From: Heterocephalus glaber
Taxonomy: Eukaryota; Chordata; Mammalia; Rodentia; Bathyergidae
NCBI RefSeq assembly: GCF_000247695.1
Contig: NW_004624843.1
Span: 4,457,831 to 4,521,830, forward strand
Reading direction: 5' to 3'
Length of the DNA: 64,000 nt
Under the pieces are notes generated by a model, which saw nothing but the letters and a program-made list of their open reading frames with translations, was not told where the DNA came from and did no database searches. Shown in pieces: positions 12,110-24,756 of the stretch (the first letter of the stretch is position 1; each line of letters begins with the position of its first letter). The position numbers were made by a program, and so were the translations under genes.

Positions 12110-12350
12110 GAGCAGTTTCTGGCTCTTTGTAGGCACCCAATAAATATCTGTTGGATGGGCAGACTTGACACGTATTGAGCTCCTGTGTGCTGGGCACTAC
12201 GATCAGCACTTGCCTCACATTCCATCTTTCATCTCCTGATTCTACTGTAAAGCGGATACTGCGCTCCCCATTTTACAGATAGGGAAAATTGGGCTTCGAG
12301 TGTGGAGGGCACACAGCAAATTATAGGGCTAAAATTCAAAGCCAGGTCTC
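12110..12350 (-). repeat. MIR SINE relic
   Basis: CCCCATTTTACAGATAGGG, CACACAGCAAATTA and the GAGCTCCTGTGTGCTGGGC block are classic reverse-complement MIR landmarks. Confidence 0.7.
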
Positions 12351-12890
12351 ACTACCCAAAAAACCCCTGATGTTTTGCTTATTTCTTAGCCTCTATGGCA
12401 GTGAGTCAGCAGAGGCAGAGTCCAAGTCCAGAATCCAGCGGGCTCAGCAGGCTCTGCATGGTTCCTGAGACCACTGCACTGGGAGGCACTGTCCAGGTGC
12501 CCCGAGTTTCTGCATACGGCCGAGTCCCCTGGCTATTCTGAGGGTGTGCCCATGCGATGCTGAGGGCCCCAAGCCCCCTCCAGCGGCACAGCAGAAGCCT
12601 CCCTGCAGGACTGATACATCTAAGGGCAGCATCAGCCTCACTGCCAGTGGCGCATGCACATTCCTAGATACGAGCGAGTCCCAGAAATGCAAACAGTGGG
12701 CCAAGTGCCAGCAGACTTGCTCTCCTGCTGCAGCCTGCTGGACAGGTCCCTGCACACATGACATAGTACCGGGCTGCTTCCCCATCTCTGGGCTCCTATA
12801 CCCACCGTGGCAGTTGCTCCTCACCATCAAGGGCTTTGGGTTCTTTTGCTTGTTTTCCCTTTGCATTGAGCTACAACCTGCAACCTCAGC

Positions 12891-13020
12891 CTTTTTTTTT
12901 TTTTTTTTTTTTGAGTCAAGGTCTCACTAAATTGCCCCAGCTGGGTTTGAATTTGGGATCCTCCTGCCTCAGCCTCCTGGTGACCGAGATTACAGGTGTG
13001 TCCATCATCATACCTGGCTT
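12891..13020 (-). mobile_element. B1 SINE
   Basis: A long T-tract head, then GAGTCAAGGTCTCAC to CATCATACCTGGC. Confidence 0.85.
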
Positions 13021-14454
13021 AAGCAGCCCACTTTTTGAGATGCTTCTTGATTTTTCCCCTGTTTGTTGTACCATGGAGCTGAGAGGCCCCAGAGCCGGCA
13101 GGAGCAGCCAAGGAAGTCCTTCCTCAGGGACGTACCTCATCCTGAGACTGCAGCTTGTGACAACCTAGGGAAATGATCCACGGTGAGTTCCAGTGGCCAT
13201 GCCTGTGACTGGAAATACGGAGTCAGTGCTGGCTCAGAGACCTCCAGGTGTTAGGCTGCCCGTGGATGTCTCACCAGGGTGACTGGGCACATGCCCCCGC
13301 CTCTCCTCAGTCCCCCAGAAAGAAAACAGGTGCCGTGTCCAGTGCCTCGGTGACGCTTGAGCCAGCAGTGGAGATGAGAGAGGGCCACACTGCAGGACAC
13401 AGGGTCCAGCTCCCTTTGAACATGCACAGCAAGCCCTGGTCCAGGAAAAAGCTTCATTTTTTTGAAAATAATCCTATCAACACATATTTGCAATTAAAAT
13501 CACCTCTCGGGAAAAGGAACAAGTTGTTAGACTCCTTGACGTGTACTTTGTGGCACAGATTTGTTAATGAGCACAAAGAGGGGTGAGTAGGAGACGTACT
13601 CATGTCTAGAGCTTCGAGTCTTACCTGTTGCTCCAGCTCAATGGGGACGCAGCCTGCTCAGGCTCTCAACACTCAAGACGGAGTCCTGCTACCACAGCCG
13701 AGCTGATACTAAGAAGGCCTGGGGATGTGGATGACAATGACAAGCAGAGGAGGGGAGCTGAGGGGACCCTGAGCCCCAGCCTGAGAAGCCCCCGACTCCC
13801 AGGTCACAGACACCCAGCACAGTGCCTGGCCTTATGTCTGTCAGAGATGGATTCTATCAGGGCAGCCTAACAAGGGGTGGCTAGGAAAAAGTGGGGTGAC
13901 TGAACAGGGAGGAGAGCTGGGACGGGAATCCTTGCCATGGGAGGCAAGGCTTGGGCTCAGGGCAGACAGGAGGGATAGAGAGAAGCATGCGGCTGAGTTT
14001 GCTACTGCCATGAACCCGGGGTTGGAGAGGACAGTGGGAGCCCAGGGTGCTTCCCTGTCTCGCTCACATCCACTCCTCTCAGCCTTGGCCCTGCCTCCCC
14101 AGGTTTGGGGGCTGTGGCCCTGGTGGCTCCCACACAACCGTGGGCCGCTCTGCTCCAGCTTTCCTGGGTGGAGCCTGCCGGGTGGACGCCTGCGGTGTGT
14201 GGGCAGAGACTACCACAGCTGCTCGTCCCCAGGGAAAAACACATGCAAGACGGCCACGGTGCTCCACACACCTGCACCAGTCTGCACGATAGACTGCCAG
14301 AGTTGCACCCAGCCGATTCATCTTTCTGTGTGGTCGGTCAGAGCGTGTATACATGGGTGTGTGTGTATGTGTGTGTGTGTGTTTCTAAGCTGCTTTCCTT
14401 GTATTTCTTTGTGTTACCGTAGGGCATTATAATGACTTTTTATGGAGGGAGTTG

Positions 14455-14653
14455 ATTTTTGAGATGGGTTCTCACTGTCTAGCCCAGACTGGGATTACAG
14501 GCATGCACCACCACATCCGGCATGGCTCTTTTCTTTTTTAAGAGACAGAGTCTCACTATGCTCCCCAGGCTGCCCTTGAACTCCTGCTTCAGGTGATCTC
14601 CTGCCTTAGTATCCCAAGTAGCTGGGACAACAGATGTGCGCCACTGTTACCAG
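14455..14653 (-). mobile_element. Two adjacent antisense B1 copies
   Basis: The first (14457-14522) has an internal deletion. The second (14532-14653) is near full length. A (TG)n run lies just upstream at 14358-14382. Confidence 0.75.
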
Positions 14654-15145
14654 TTTAATAATTGTGGGGAAATAGGTTCCACTCTCTGGGAACTTCATTA
14701 CAGGCCAGGAAATGGGAGATTACAAAACCTGTCATTAAAGGGGGATGGGGAAGATGAGGACTTGCTGCCCAGATCAGTCGGGCCTTCTCAGTGGGACCCT
14801 GGGGACCCCTGCTCTCCCAGCAGACTTGGCCTCCTGTTCGCACCTCTGCCCTGTGCAGCCATGTGAGCGCAGAGCAGGTGGAAACAATGAATGTGCCCCT
14901 GGTCATGTCTCCCACAGCTTCCTGAGGGGGAGCTGCAGAGGGCTGGAGCCCAACAGACTCTTGGATGAGCCCCCTGAGCCCCACCTCGGGAACCCCCTCC
15001 CCAGTGTGAGGTGAGCCCCAGGTCCCATGCTGAATAAGCTAAACTCAAGGGGAAGTAAGGAAAATTGTCCACTGTGATCCCTGGTACTTCCTGATCGGGG
15101 CACACATGATCCCTTGGGACAGATTGTTCTAAAAAAGGTGAGTTG

Positions 15146-15260
15146 GGCAGAGTGCAGTGGCACACACCTGTAGTCCCAGCACTCGGGAGGCGGGAGGAAC
15201 ACTGAGAGTTCAAGGCCAGCCTGGGCTACATAGGGAGACCCTGTCTCAAAAAAAGAAAAC
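15146..15260 (+). mobile_element. B1 SINE
   Basis: AGAGTGCAGTGGCACACACC to CTGTCTCAAAAAAAG. Confidence 0.85.
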
Positions 15261-15317
15261 AACTGAAAAGGGAAGGTGAGTTAGGACAGATCAGAGCCCC
15301 ATGGAGCCCCTTGGGGC

Positions 15318-16121
15318 CATGACGGTCCTGTTCACAGTGAGGCCTGCAGGTAGCCTGCAGAGCTGTGTGGGACACAAAGTGATAGCTGGGCTAATGCATA
15401 AATAGCTGACTTTTTTTTTCTTTTGGTGCTGGGGATCGAACTCAGGACCTTGCGCTTGCCAGGTAGGCATGGCGCCACTGAGCCAAAGTCTGGCCCGCAC
15501 TGATTACTCTTAACAATAAAAAAAGAGTAATTTGTGGTAACAGAAGCTGTGCATATGACACCCCTGAGCCTGGTCCCCACCTATGCTCTGCCCCGAGAGC
15601 CGGACTGGACCCAAAGTCCAGGGCGGGATGTGAGCTCCTCTGTGCCCCAGCACTAAGCCCCTTCACCAGAGGAGATGCTGTGGCTGGGAGGGAGTAGAGG
15701 CTGTGAGGACAGCGCTGCAGACTGGCAGTCAGGGGACGCTGGGGCCCCCCAGTGTGGGGACCAGGGACCAGGAAGGCCAGGGTGCAGCTGGCCAGGCTCC
15801 AAGCCCGGCACAGGGTGGAAATGACCCTGTGTGGGGCAGAGGCCAGGCCGCCCCTCGGGATCCTGCCACTCCCCCTAGGCCTCTCTTCCAGGAACCCGGG
15901 CATGGTTCTGGGAGGATCCCAGGAGCAATACGGTCTTCCTCCATCACCAACCCAGCAACCCACCCTTCACCTCCAGCCAGGTGACGCCAGAACAGCCTCC
16001 TTCCTGCCCTCCCTGGGGCAGGTTCTGTGTAGTCGTGGCTGACCCTTTCTCTCCAAGCCCCAACTCCTCACTAAGGGCAGACCAGCCTGGTGGTGCACGC
16101 CTGTACTCTCAACACACTGGG
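15318..16121 (+). repeat. Left arm of a ~800 bp inverted duplication
   Basis: It reads as the reverse complement of 18922-19721. In the core (15497-16121) I count six mismatches by eye in ~625 bp, about 99% identity. The outer ~90 bp (15318-15410) carries several small indels. At the inner end the arm stops ~40 bp into a B1 element, whereas the B1 continues full-length at the other arm, so this arm looks like the derived copy. Confidence 0.93.
15411..15497 (-). mobile_element. ID SINE inside the inverted-duplication arm
   Basis: It is present at the matching place in the other arm (19546-19634), so it predates the duplication. Confidence 0.9.
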
Positions 16122-17204
16122 GAGGGAAATCTGTCCCTTAGCCTAGCTCTGGGTTTGGCACTGCCAGGAGAGATGATGATGGTCTGGCCTGAGACCTGAC
16201 CATTCCATGACCTGGAAAGCTCGGATTCCTGGGGCTTTGGGGCCCTGACCAAGACCTGATGCTGCAGAGGCTGGACTCCCACAAAGCTTCACCATCCCCA
16301 CGCAGCAGGCTCAGTCCTCTGCCCTGACTGTGCTGCTGTCCTTGCAGCGTGGCTCCAGGGAGAAGGCTGGGCTGAGGGTGGCCTGCCCCTCCTGTCGCAG
16401 CCGTTCTTGGAACCACAACTTTATTTCCCAGCCTTTGGGTAGTTATCCCAGGGAGGGGGTGTCCTGGGCAGGCTTGGGGGAAATGGCACAGAATGGGGGC
16501 CTCATCCGGGTCATCCCGTGCCTCTCCGCCCTGCACTGTGTGGGGAGGCCCAGGGTTAGAGTGCAGCACAGCGAGCCCACTCACAGCGGTTGGCAGGGCC
16601 ACACCCTCTGTCTGTCCCTGCTGGGGACAGAGGACGCTGCCTGCCTCTGGCAGGGAAATAGGGACCGGAGGGTCTTTGCTGGACCAACTCTGGGGCCACA
16701 GCCTTTGCTGGGGCAGGACAGGTGGGTTGGGCTGCAGCGAATGGGTTCGGCCCAGGGCAAAGGTCCGGCGCCTGCTCCATGTGGAGCCTGCTGGCCGGGT
16801 CACTGAGGTCTGTGTAGCCAGACAGGTCAGGCACATCCTGATGTCTGCTGGCTCCCAGAAGCCTGGGCAGAGGACAAGGCCCTTGGGTCCACCTGTCCCA
16901 ATCATTGCGTAGAGAAGGTCAGCATGAGGTAAGGTCACACGTGCTGGGCATGTGGCGAGGACAGGGCTGAGTCCCCCGCAGCCAGGTCCCCCGGGACCAA
17001 ACGTGGCTCCTTCACACAGACTCCCAGATCCCCTCGTGGTTTTGCACCCTGTGCAGTCTGTGAGGAGAGCTCAACTCCCCTTCCAGTCCCTGCCCAACAA
17101 TCCCCCACAGAGAAAGGCACAGCTGCCAGCAGGGACTATGAGGTGGCCTAGTTCCTGGCCAAGTGCACGGGCCCACACGCCGCCTGTCCTGTGCCCCAGC
17201 ACTG

Positions 17205-17640
17205 AGCTGAATGGTGTCCCCCAAATCCCCCCCACACCCCGGGGCCTCAGCACCTTCCCTGGAAAAGGATCCTGACATCATTAGTTGAGAGGAAGTCACC
17301 CTGGAGTCAGGTGGGCCTTAAATCTGAAGTGCCCTTGTAAGAAGAAAAGACACAGCAACAGTCACACTAAGAGACCCAGCTGCCAGCCAGGGGACGCCAA
17401 GAGACACCAGTGGCTGCCAGAAGCCGGGAGGGAGGCAAGGACCAGATTTGCCCTCAGAGCCTCCAGAAGCAGCCAACCATGCCGACATCTTGATTTGGAC
17501 CTGTGGCCTCCAAGCTGGGAGAGAGTGGCTTCCTGCTGTCCGAAGCTGGCCCAGTTCATGGTCCTCCTTCACCACAGCCCCAGCATGTCGTACCGCTGCT
17601 GTGCGTGCTGCCCTTCCCAAAGTTACCTCGTGATTCAGAG
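17205..17640 (+). repeat. Ancient LTR-like mammalian repeat
   Basis: CTGAATGGTGTCCCCCAAAT, CTTGTAAGAAGAAAAGACAC, CCTCAGAGCCTCCAGAAG and CGACATCTTGATTTGGACC occur in the order of an old interspersed repeat, apparently an LTR relic. It lies in the spacer of the inverted duplication. Confidence 0.5.
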
Positions 17641-18774
17641 TGGCACTGGGAACAAGAAAGGAAGAGGGATGCTAGGGCCAGGCTTTCCCCTAAGGGACAC
17701 TCCCCAGAAATCATGTGCCCCATTTCTGCCTTTGTCTCCTTGGTCAGCATTGAATCACCTATGGGTAGGTACCCAGCCAAGACTGGCTGCTTCCCCACTG
17801 AGGAAGAAGGGGAGAAGGGAAGTTGAAGCACGATAGTCACCCTCCATTGTCAGTCATAGACAACTGACCTCTATGGGGTGAGACCCCTGACAGAGTCAGT
17901 ACCTTCATCTTTTCCCTAGCAGCACCTCACCTGGGTGAGTTTTCTGGTGGGATTCCAGCAACTCCACAGCCTCCAACCACACCAGTGCCATCCCAGATGG
18001 ACCTCGGCTGCTGCTGGGAGCGCTGGCCCAAGCTGGGACCTGCTGCCCCCGGCATCTCGGTGTGTTTGATGTCACTGCTGGCGGGGAGGAGTGGACAGCA
18101 GCCGTCTGAGCCTCAGTTAGGCCCCACTCGATGATGGCTCACACCCTGTGCCCCGGAATCAGCCTGCTGGCTGTGTCTGGACCTTCTGCACCTCTGTGGG
18201 AGGCTCCAGCCCTCAGGCAGGCTGACTGTGCTTGAACAGAAGGGGTAGACAGGGCTCGGGGCATTTTCTCACAGTGGCGTCCCAGGCCCCACTGGAAGCC
18301 GGGGCTGCCAGGACCCTGGGAGGGGCTTGGGCCCAAACGCCTCTCAGCATCTCTGCTGTTCCACTCCCTTGACCCAGGTCCTGGTACCCCTCCCAGAGCT
18401 GCAGGGGGAGGGAACAGGGACAGGGCTGTCAGGCGGTCCTCCCCTCTTCCTCCTTGCTAGGAAGAGGCCCCTCGGTCCTGGGAACCTGAGGGGTCCTGGC
18501 TTGGCCTTGGTCAGAGTAGGGGTTTCAAGCATTGCAGCCCTATCCGGTGCAGAGAGGTGTGACATTCAGACCCTCGAGGCAGGCGTTGCTGCCCAGGGTA
18601 AGGACAGCCCTTAGTGGGTCCTTTCTGGTTCTCTGCTGAGGGACACAGGGCCCCAGGCCACACAGAGGGAAAGCAAAGAAGTAAAGGCAGAGGGCAGGCG
18701 GCTCCTCAAAGGCCCCTATGGCCTCAGCTGTTTGGAGGAAGATTTTTGCCACCGGAAGTGAAGGAGCCCTGGTT

Positions 18775-18962
18775 TTTGTTTTGTTTTGGTTATAGTGGTG
18801 GTACTGGGGACTGCACCAAGATACATTCTCAGCTCTTTATTTTTTATTTTGAGTTAGGTTCTCACTAAGTTGTTAAGTTGCCAAGGCTGGGCTCGAACTT
18901 GCAACCCTCCTGCCTCAGCCTCCCAGTGTGTTGAGAGTACAGGCGTGCACCACCAGGCTGGT
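18775..18962 (-). mobile_element. ID-B1 composite SINE (full-length B1)
   Basis: An old antisense ID remnant (GGTGGTACTGGGGACTGC) is followed by an antisense B1. The inverted-duplication breakpoint at 18922 falls inside this B1. Confidence 0.75.
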
Positions 18963-19721
18963 CTGCCCTTAGTGAGGAGTTGGGGCTTGGAGAGAAAGGG
19001 TCAGCCACGACTACACAGAACCTGCCCCAGGGAGGGCAGGAAGGAGGCTGTTCTGGCGTCACCTGGCTGGAGGTGAAGGGTGGGTTGCTGGGTTGGTGAT
19101 GGAGGAAGACCGTATTGCTCCTGGGATCCTCCCAGAACCATGCCCGGGTTCCTGGAAGAGAGGCCTAGGGGGAGTGGCAGGACCCCGAGGGGCGGCCTGG
19201 CCTCTGCCCCACACAGGGTCATTTCCACCCTGTGCCGGGCTTGGAGCCTGGCCAGCCGCACCCTGGCCTTCCTGGTCCCTGGTCCCCACACTGGGGGGCC
19301 CCAGCGTCCCCTGACTGCCAGTCTGCAGTGCTGTCCTCACAGCCTCTACTCCCTCCCAGCCACAGCGTCTCCTCTGGTGAAGGGGCTTAGTGCTGGGGCA
19401 GAGAGGAGCTCACATCCCGCCCTGGACTTTGGGTCCAGTCCGGCTCTCGGGGCAGAGCATAGGTGAGGACCAGGCTCAGGGGTGTCATATGCACAGCTTC
19501 TGTTACCACAAATTACTCTTTTTTTATTGTTAAGAGTAATCAGTGCGGGCCAGACTTTGGCTCAGTGGCGCCATGCCTACCTGGCAAGCGCAAGGTCCTG
19601 AGTTCGATCCCCAGCACCAAAAACAAAAAAAAGAGTTGTCAGCTATTTATGCATTAGCCCGGCTATCACTCTATGTCCCTGCTACCTGCAGGCCTCACTG
19701 TGAACAGGACTGACTGTCATG
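18922..19721 (-). repeat. Right arm of the inverted duplication
   Basis: The reverse complement of 15318-16121; a 2.8 kb unique spacer separates the arms. Because the B1 spanning its inner end is complete here, this is the likelier ancestral locus. Confidence 0.93.
19546..19634 (+). mobile_element. ID SINE inside the right arm
   Basis: Orthologous to the antisense ID at 15411-15497. Its A-tail differs in length and in one interruption, as expected for a mutable tail. Confidence 0.9.
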
Positions 19722-20817
19722 AGGGAAAGGTTTGGGGTGACAAGGAGGCCGGGAAATGCCTTGGGCTTGCAGGAATCCCTTCCAGAAGAGAGCGACATGT
19801 GGGCATCTGACATGCTCTATGCTGCAGCTTCCGGTTCTCACACTGCCGCATCACCCAGGTGCGGTCCTCAGCACCTCCTCTTCCAGCTCCAACCAGGACA
19901 CTGCCCTCTCGGCTCACATGGAACCCCCTGCCCTGTGGATTTTCTTATTTGTGTTTTTAAGCTGCTTACAAATGAGTAATGGTCTCCCTAAAATCACAGA
20001 TGCTGGTGGTAGTCATGAACGCTGCTGATGGGAACCTCACAATCTCCTGACAGCGCTGCTTGGAAACCATTCCAGAACCCAAGGCTGCCTTTCCAGAAGT
20101 CTTTTTTTGCCAACCTGGCCCAGACCACAGACCTATTGAGGCTGTGATGTGACCCAGCCCCCTGGGACACAGCGAGGAAGCACAGCTGTCCTCAGAGAAA
20201 CACATTCTCTGTCATTCCTCTCCTTCCAAGAAATCCTCTACTTTGTGATAGAAGCAGCTTTGGGGGTGCCAGGTCCTCCATTCCAATGGCTCTGAGTCCC
20301 CCACACATAGTGAGTTTTGAGTGGTGACCCGAAAGCAGCTTTCCTGGAAGGAAATATTTTTAGCCAAAGCAGCATCTTACCATAATTTGTCTCTAGATTT
20401 ATGCCTGGACTTCAACGCACTGATTAGATCCAGGCCCCAGCTTGATGCCCTCCCCAGGGGCGATGGGAACTCCCCTGCAGGAGCTTCTGGATGGAAGCCC
20501 CATGCCTGGGCCTGGTTTCTCCGGGTGGATCTAGATCGAGGTGGCTTAATCCTTTCATCGAGCTCAAGGGGTGACCATGGCCAGCTCTCTGCCAATGGTC
20601 TCAGCTCCTCGCCCTCCAACCAAGACAGCAGCCAGGCAGCTGCAAAGGCAAACTCTTACAAGATAGGCAGCAGCCTCCCACCGCACAGTGCCCAGACAGA
20701 AGCCTACAGAGGGCTGTCGACTGCCAAAGACTCGGTTGGCTCTGTCACTCCTATCATGTCTCAGTCAGAGCACGACTGAAGATATTGGCTGAAGAATTCT
20801 TTATATTCCAGGGGTCT

Positions 20818-21006
20818 GAAGCTGAATGTGGTGGCGCACACCTGTAATCCCACCACTTAGGAGGCTGAGGCAGGAGGATCACTGTGAGTTCAAGGGCAGC
20901 CTGGGCTATGTAGTGAGTTTGAGGCCAGCCTGAGCTACATAGCAAGACTCTGTCTTAAAAAACAAAACCAGGGCTGGGAGTTTAGCTCAGTGGCACTGTG
21001 CCTCTC
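20818..21006 (+). mobile_element. B1 SINE plus truncated ID
   Basis: A quasi-dimeric B1 (20819-20965) is followed by the first ~35 bp of an ID (GGGCTGGGAGTTTAGCTCAG). Confidence 0.8.
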
Positions 21007-21256
21007 AGCCCACCCCCACCCCCCATGACCCCCATGGCTGTGGTGCCCTCAGGCCTTCTCAGAGAAGCCTCCACCACTGTTCCTGAATCCCGGCAGCGAG
21101 AGCTTCCGGTTGCTGAGCCATGGGAAACCTGGAGCCATGATGCTCTTGCACCTTCCTGTACCTGCCCTCAGTACCTCTGCATCTGCTTGCCTGCGTCCTC
21201 TGTAACATCCTTTACAATAAATAGCCTTCACACTAGAACAGCCTTTAGAATAAACC

Positions 21257-21346
21257 CCGGGCTAGGGATCTAGCTCAGTGGTTCCACTGCCTGCCTTGCA
21301 AGCACAAGGACCTGAGTTCAATCCCCAGTACGAAAAAAAAAAAAAG
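21257..21346 (+). mobile_element. ID SINE
   Basis: TAGARTAAACCC lies on both sides. Confidence 0.9.
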
Positions 21347-22485
21347 TTGTCTAGAGTAAACCCTAAGCACTCCCCTGAGTTTCTGAGGTATTCTAGCAAA
21401 TTAACAGAACCCAAAGAGAGGGTCCAGGGAATCTCGGTTACAGGCATTTGGTGAGTAGAGGTGGCAGCTCACTGCTGTGACTGGCACCCAAGTCCTAACC
21501 TGTGCAATAGCAGCAGAGTGGAAGGGAACTGTGGGCCCTGATGGCGTCTGCTGGGCTGTGGCTTGGTGAGCAGGAGAAGCCGCACACATCTGGGGTGGAA
21601 GTGAAGGCTTGTGCTGGGTGCAAGAGGAGCAACGCCAGTCTCTTTTCCTCCTCAAGAAGACGTCAATAGAAACTGTGTTAGGCTTCTCTGGCTCTAAGGG
21701 CTGGAAACCCTACTTGAACCATTTACGTAGGAAAAACTGGTTGATCTGAAGGCTGCCGGGGGAGCCTGGCTCCCAGAAGGGGCAGAGGAGCTTGGAGAAC
21801 AAAGGAGGGCACCTCTGGGGGTGGCAGAGCCAGGCACAGCACGTGGCTGTGTGTGCACAGCACATCTCTCCGGCGATGGCTTCACTCTCCCAGGTTTCCT
21901 GCGAGGAGGGGCATGGCCGGAGGCTGCACTGTGTCCTGTTCTCCAGGGACCTGACCACATGTCCACAGAAAACCCCAGTGAAGGAGCAGCTCATCTGCTC
22001 GCACCTCGGCCAGGGGACAGGCAAGTGGGGGGGGAATTTCGAGGCCATTCATGGCAATATCTTTTATTGTAATCAATTATAACAAAAATCTAAACATTCC
22101 CCATATTTTTTTCTCATACCAAATATAAAGTAGGAAGGACAAAAGTAACTCATCTAAGCTAGACCGTACCTGGTTTATCTCAGGCTAATACCAAGAGTCA
22201 GGCACATTCCTGGTGCCAGGATCTGATCCCAAAGCCCCACCCACCGCCCTAATGGTTTTGTCTATTTATAGTGTGCTGGAAAACTGTGTGGGGAAAACCA
22301 GCCAGGGTTATTCAGGGGTAATCATGGCAGTCAGGGCTCAAGATGGCTCCAGTCATGATAAGCTGGAGCTGTAGGTTCCAAAAGGGAAAGCAGGGCTGAG
22401 AACACAAACATAACAGGCTCCACAGTGACACAATCCTGGAAGTCAGGCAACACACTTAGAAAGGAAAGGAAAGCAAAGCAGGAGG

Positions 22486-22518
<33 letters not shown>
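22486..22518. repeat. (TG)n microsatellite
   Basis: About 16 uninterrupted dinucleotide units. Confidence 0.95.
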
Positions 22519-22602
22519 GCTCAGAGGTACCCAGGTCTACATTAACCTCTCTGTACCCCATGTTGTTTATCTTGTCAAAGACATGTAAGAAGAGTGATTT
22601 TA

Positions 22603-22760
22603 AAAGCTGGGTGTGGTGGTGCATGCCTGTAATCTTAGCACTTGAGAGGCTGAGGCAGGAGGATGCTGTGAGTTTCAGACCAGGGCTAAATAGTAAGTTC
22701 AAGGCCAGTCTGAACCACATAGCAAGACCTTGTCTCAAAAAAAAGAAAGAAAGAAAAAAG
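22603..22760 (+). mobile_element. B1 SINE
   Basis: GCTGGGTGTGGTGGTGCATG through a CTTGTCTCAAAAA tail running into an AAAG-rich stretch. Confidence 0.85.
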
Positions 22761-23991
22761 ATTGATTTTATTCAGCCTGTAGAACGTCAGTCTCCACAGG
22801 GTAGCTTTGGTTAGACCTGCATGGGAGGGTGGAAAGGTTACAGGTAGAGAAGCGGTGATGAGCCCATCTGGAAATGTCTCTGCCCGAGCCTGAGTGGTGT
22901 GCGGGTTGGGGTCAGACAGTTCTAATCTCAGCCAGTCGATCATGAGGCAACACAGGAGAAGGACCGAGAGGGCTATGCCTATCCTTGTCACAGGGAAACA
23001 AGGGCGCCACCTGAGTCTATGGGCTTTAAATCTTATCCAAGCCAAATTTTCCCTAAGCTGCTTTCTAGAGCACAGAGTGGGGATTTCAGAACACAAAGGT
23101 GGGGAGGATTTCTTAGCAGGGTGTTTCCCAGGAGCAGACTTCAGGTAAAGCACGGCACTGTCAACTGTGAGACACTGCACTACTGTCCATCCCATAGACT
23201 GTGGGGAGAATTAGAAGAATCTATGTGATCAACTTAGCACGGTGCTAGCAAGAGAAACCACCAACAGAGTGAAGAGACAGCCCTCAGCGTGGGATAAATT
23301 TTTGTTATCAGATATTTATCAGACAAAGGACTACTATCTAGAATATATAAAGAACTCAAAAAAATCAGACTCCCTCAAGTTTAAAAACCCAATCCAAAAA
23401 TGGGCATCAGAAATGAACAGACACTTCTCAGATGAAGAAGTAGAAACGGCAAATAAATATATGAAAAAATATTCAACATCATGGGCCATCTGAGAAATGC
23501 AAATTAAAACAATGCTGTGATTCCATCTCACTCCAGAAAGAATGGCTATTACCAAGAAATCAGCCAATAACAAATGCTGATAGGGCTGGGAGGAAAAAGG
23601 AAACTTCTCCACTGTTGGTAGGAGTGCAGACTGGTGCAACCACTGTGGAAATCAGTGTGGAGATTCCTCAGAAAACTAAAACTAGAGGTTCCATATGACC
23701 CAGCTATTCCCCTTCTTGTTATCTTCCCTAAAGAATAAAAAGCATCATACCACAGTAATATCTGGACATACATGTTTATAGCGGCACAGAGTGTAATAGC
23801 CAAATCTTGGAAACAGCCCAAATGCCCATCAATCAACGAATGAATAAAGAAGATGTGCTTTTTTATTACAATGTAGTACTACTTTGCCATAAAGGATGAG
23901 CTTCAGACATTTCTAGGTAAATGGATGCACCTTGAGACCATTCTCCTAAGTGAAATAAATCGGACATACATGTTTAAATACTGCATTGTTG

Positions 23992-24085
23992 GGGCCAGGG
24001 ATTTAGCTCAGTGGTTCTGGCACCTGCCCTGTAAGCGCAAGGACCTGAGTTTGATCCCTGGTAGGAAAAAAAACAAAACAAAACA
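23992..24085 (+). mobile_element. ID SINE in L1
   Basis: AATACTKCATTGTT flanks both ends. Confidence 0.9.
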
Positions 24086-24159
24086 GTATGATAAATACTT
24101 CATTGTTTCTCTGGTGTGAGAAACCAGAAATGGAAATAAAGACTAAAATGTTAGAACTG

Positions 24160-24251
24160 GCTTTTTTTTTTTTTTTTGGTACCAGGGATCGAACTCAGGA
24201 CCTTGTGCTTTTGAGGCAGGCACCGGAACCACTGAGCTAAATCCCTGGCCC
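24160..24251 (-). mobile_element. ID SINE in L1, antisense
   Basis: AAGACTAAAATGT recurs on both sides, one copy separated from the T-tract by 10 extra bases. Confidence 0.9.
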
Positions 24252-24391
24252 AAGACTAAAATGTATAATAGATATTGGGAAATGGGAAGAAAATGTTCAA
24301 ACGGGAAGGGGAACAAGGGAGGAGGGAGCAAGAAAGGAAGGGAGGTACAAGAAAAAAAGAAAAATAGAAGGAAAAAAATAAATTTTCAATC

Positions 24392-24551
24392 CTTCTCTCT
24401 CAGCCTACCAGAGTGTTGGGATTACAGGTGTATACCACCACACCCAGCATGACTGGCTTCTAATCTTTTTTTTTTGGTATGGGGGATTGACCTCAGGACC
24501 TTGAGCTTGTGAGGCAGGTGGCGGCACCACTAAGCTAAAATCCCCGACCCA
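24392..24551 (-). mobile_element. Truncated B1 and ID, antisense
   Basis: A B1 left end at 24393-24450, then a complete antisense ID at 24463-24551. Confidence 0.8.
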
Positions 24552-24756
24552 ACTGTCTCCTTATCTTTAAAAACAAAAACAAAACAAAACAAAAAAACCC
24601 CAGCACAGTGCTGGGCACACAAGAAGCTGCCAACTTAGCAAATAAGAATACAAAACCACACAATGTCCTATATGCACAATAAATACAGCAGTATTTGGAA
24701 ATACAGTCAGGCCTTAGTAGTCACTGGCTTCAGAACTTGTCAAACCTAGCACTCAT

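Larger units (their letters stand above)
23235..24390 (+). repeat. L1 LINE 3' fragment
   Basis: Reads as L1 ORF2 C-terminal sequence in the first part ([15 protein letters not shown] with L1-typical spacing), then frame-broken, then an A/G-rich 3'UTR. It carries two ID SINE insertions near its 3' end. It is inactive. Confidence 0.85.

Noticed and set aside
15442..15963. Paired long frames on opposite strands at 15442-15963 and 19080-19466
   Set aside because: They are the same non-coding sequence seen twice through the inverted duplication; near-identical translation reflects recent copying, not selection.
16138..16938. 266-codon open frame on the minus strand
   Set aside because: It lies in a GC-rich intergenic spacer with low-complexity composition (Pro, Gly, Ser, Arg), no domain, no splice context and no promoter.
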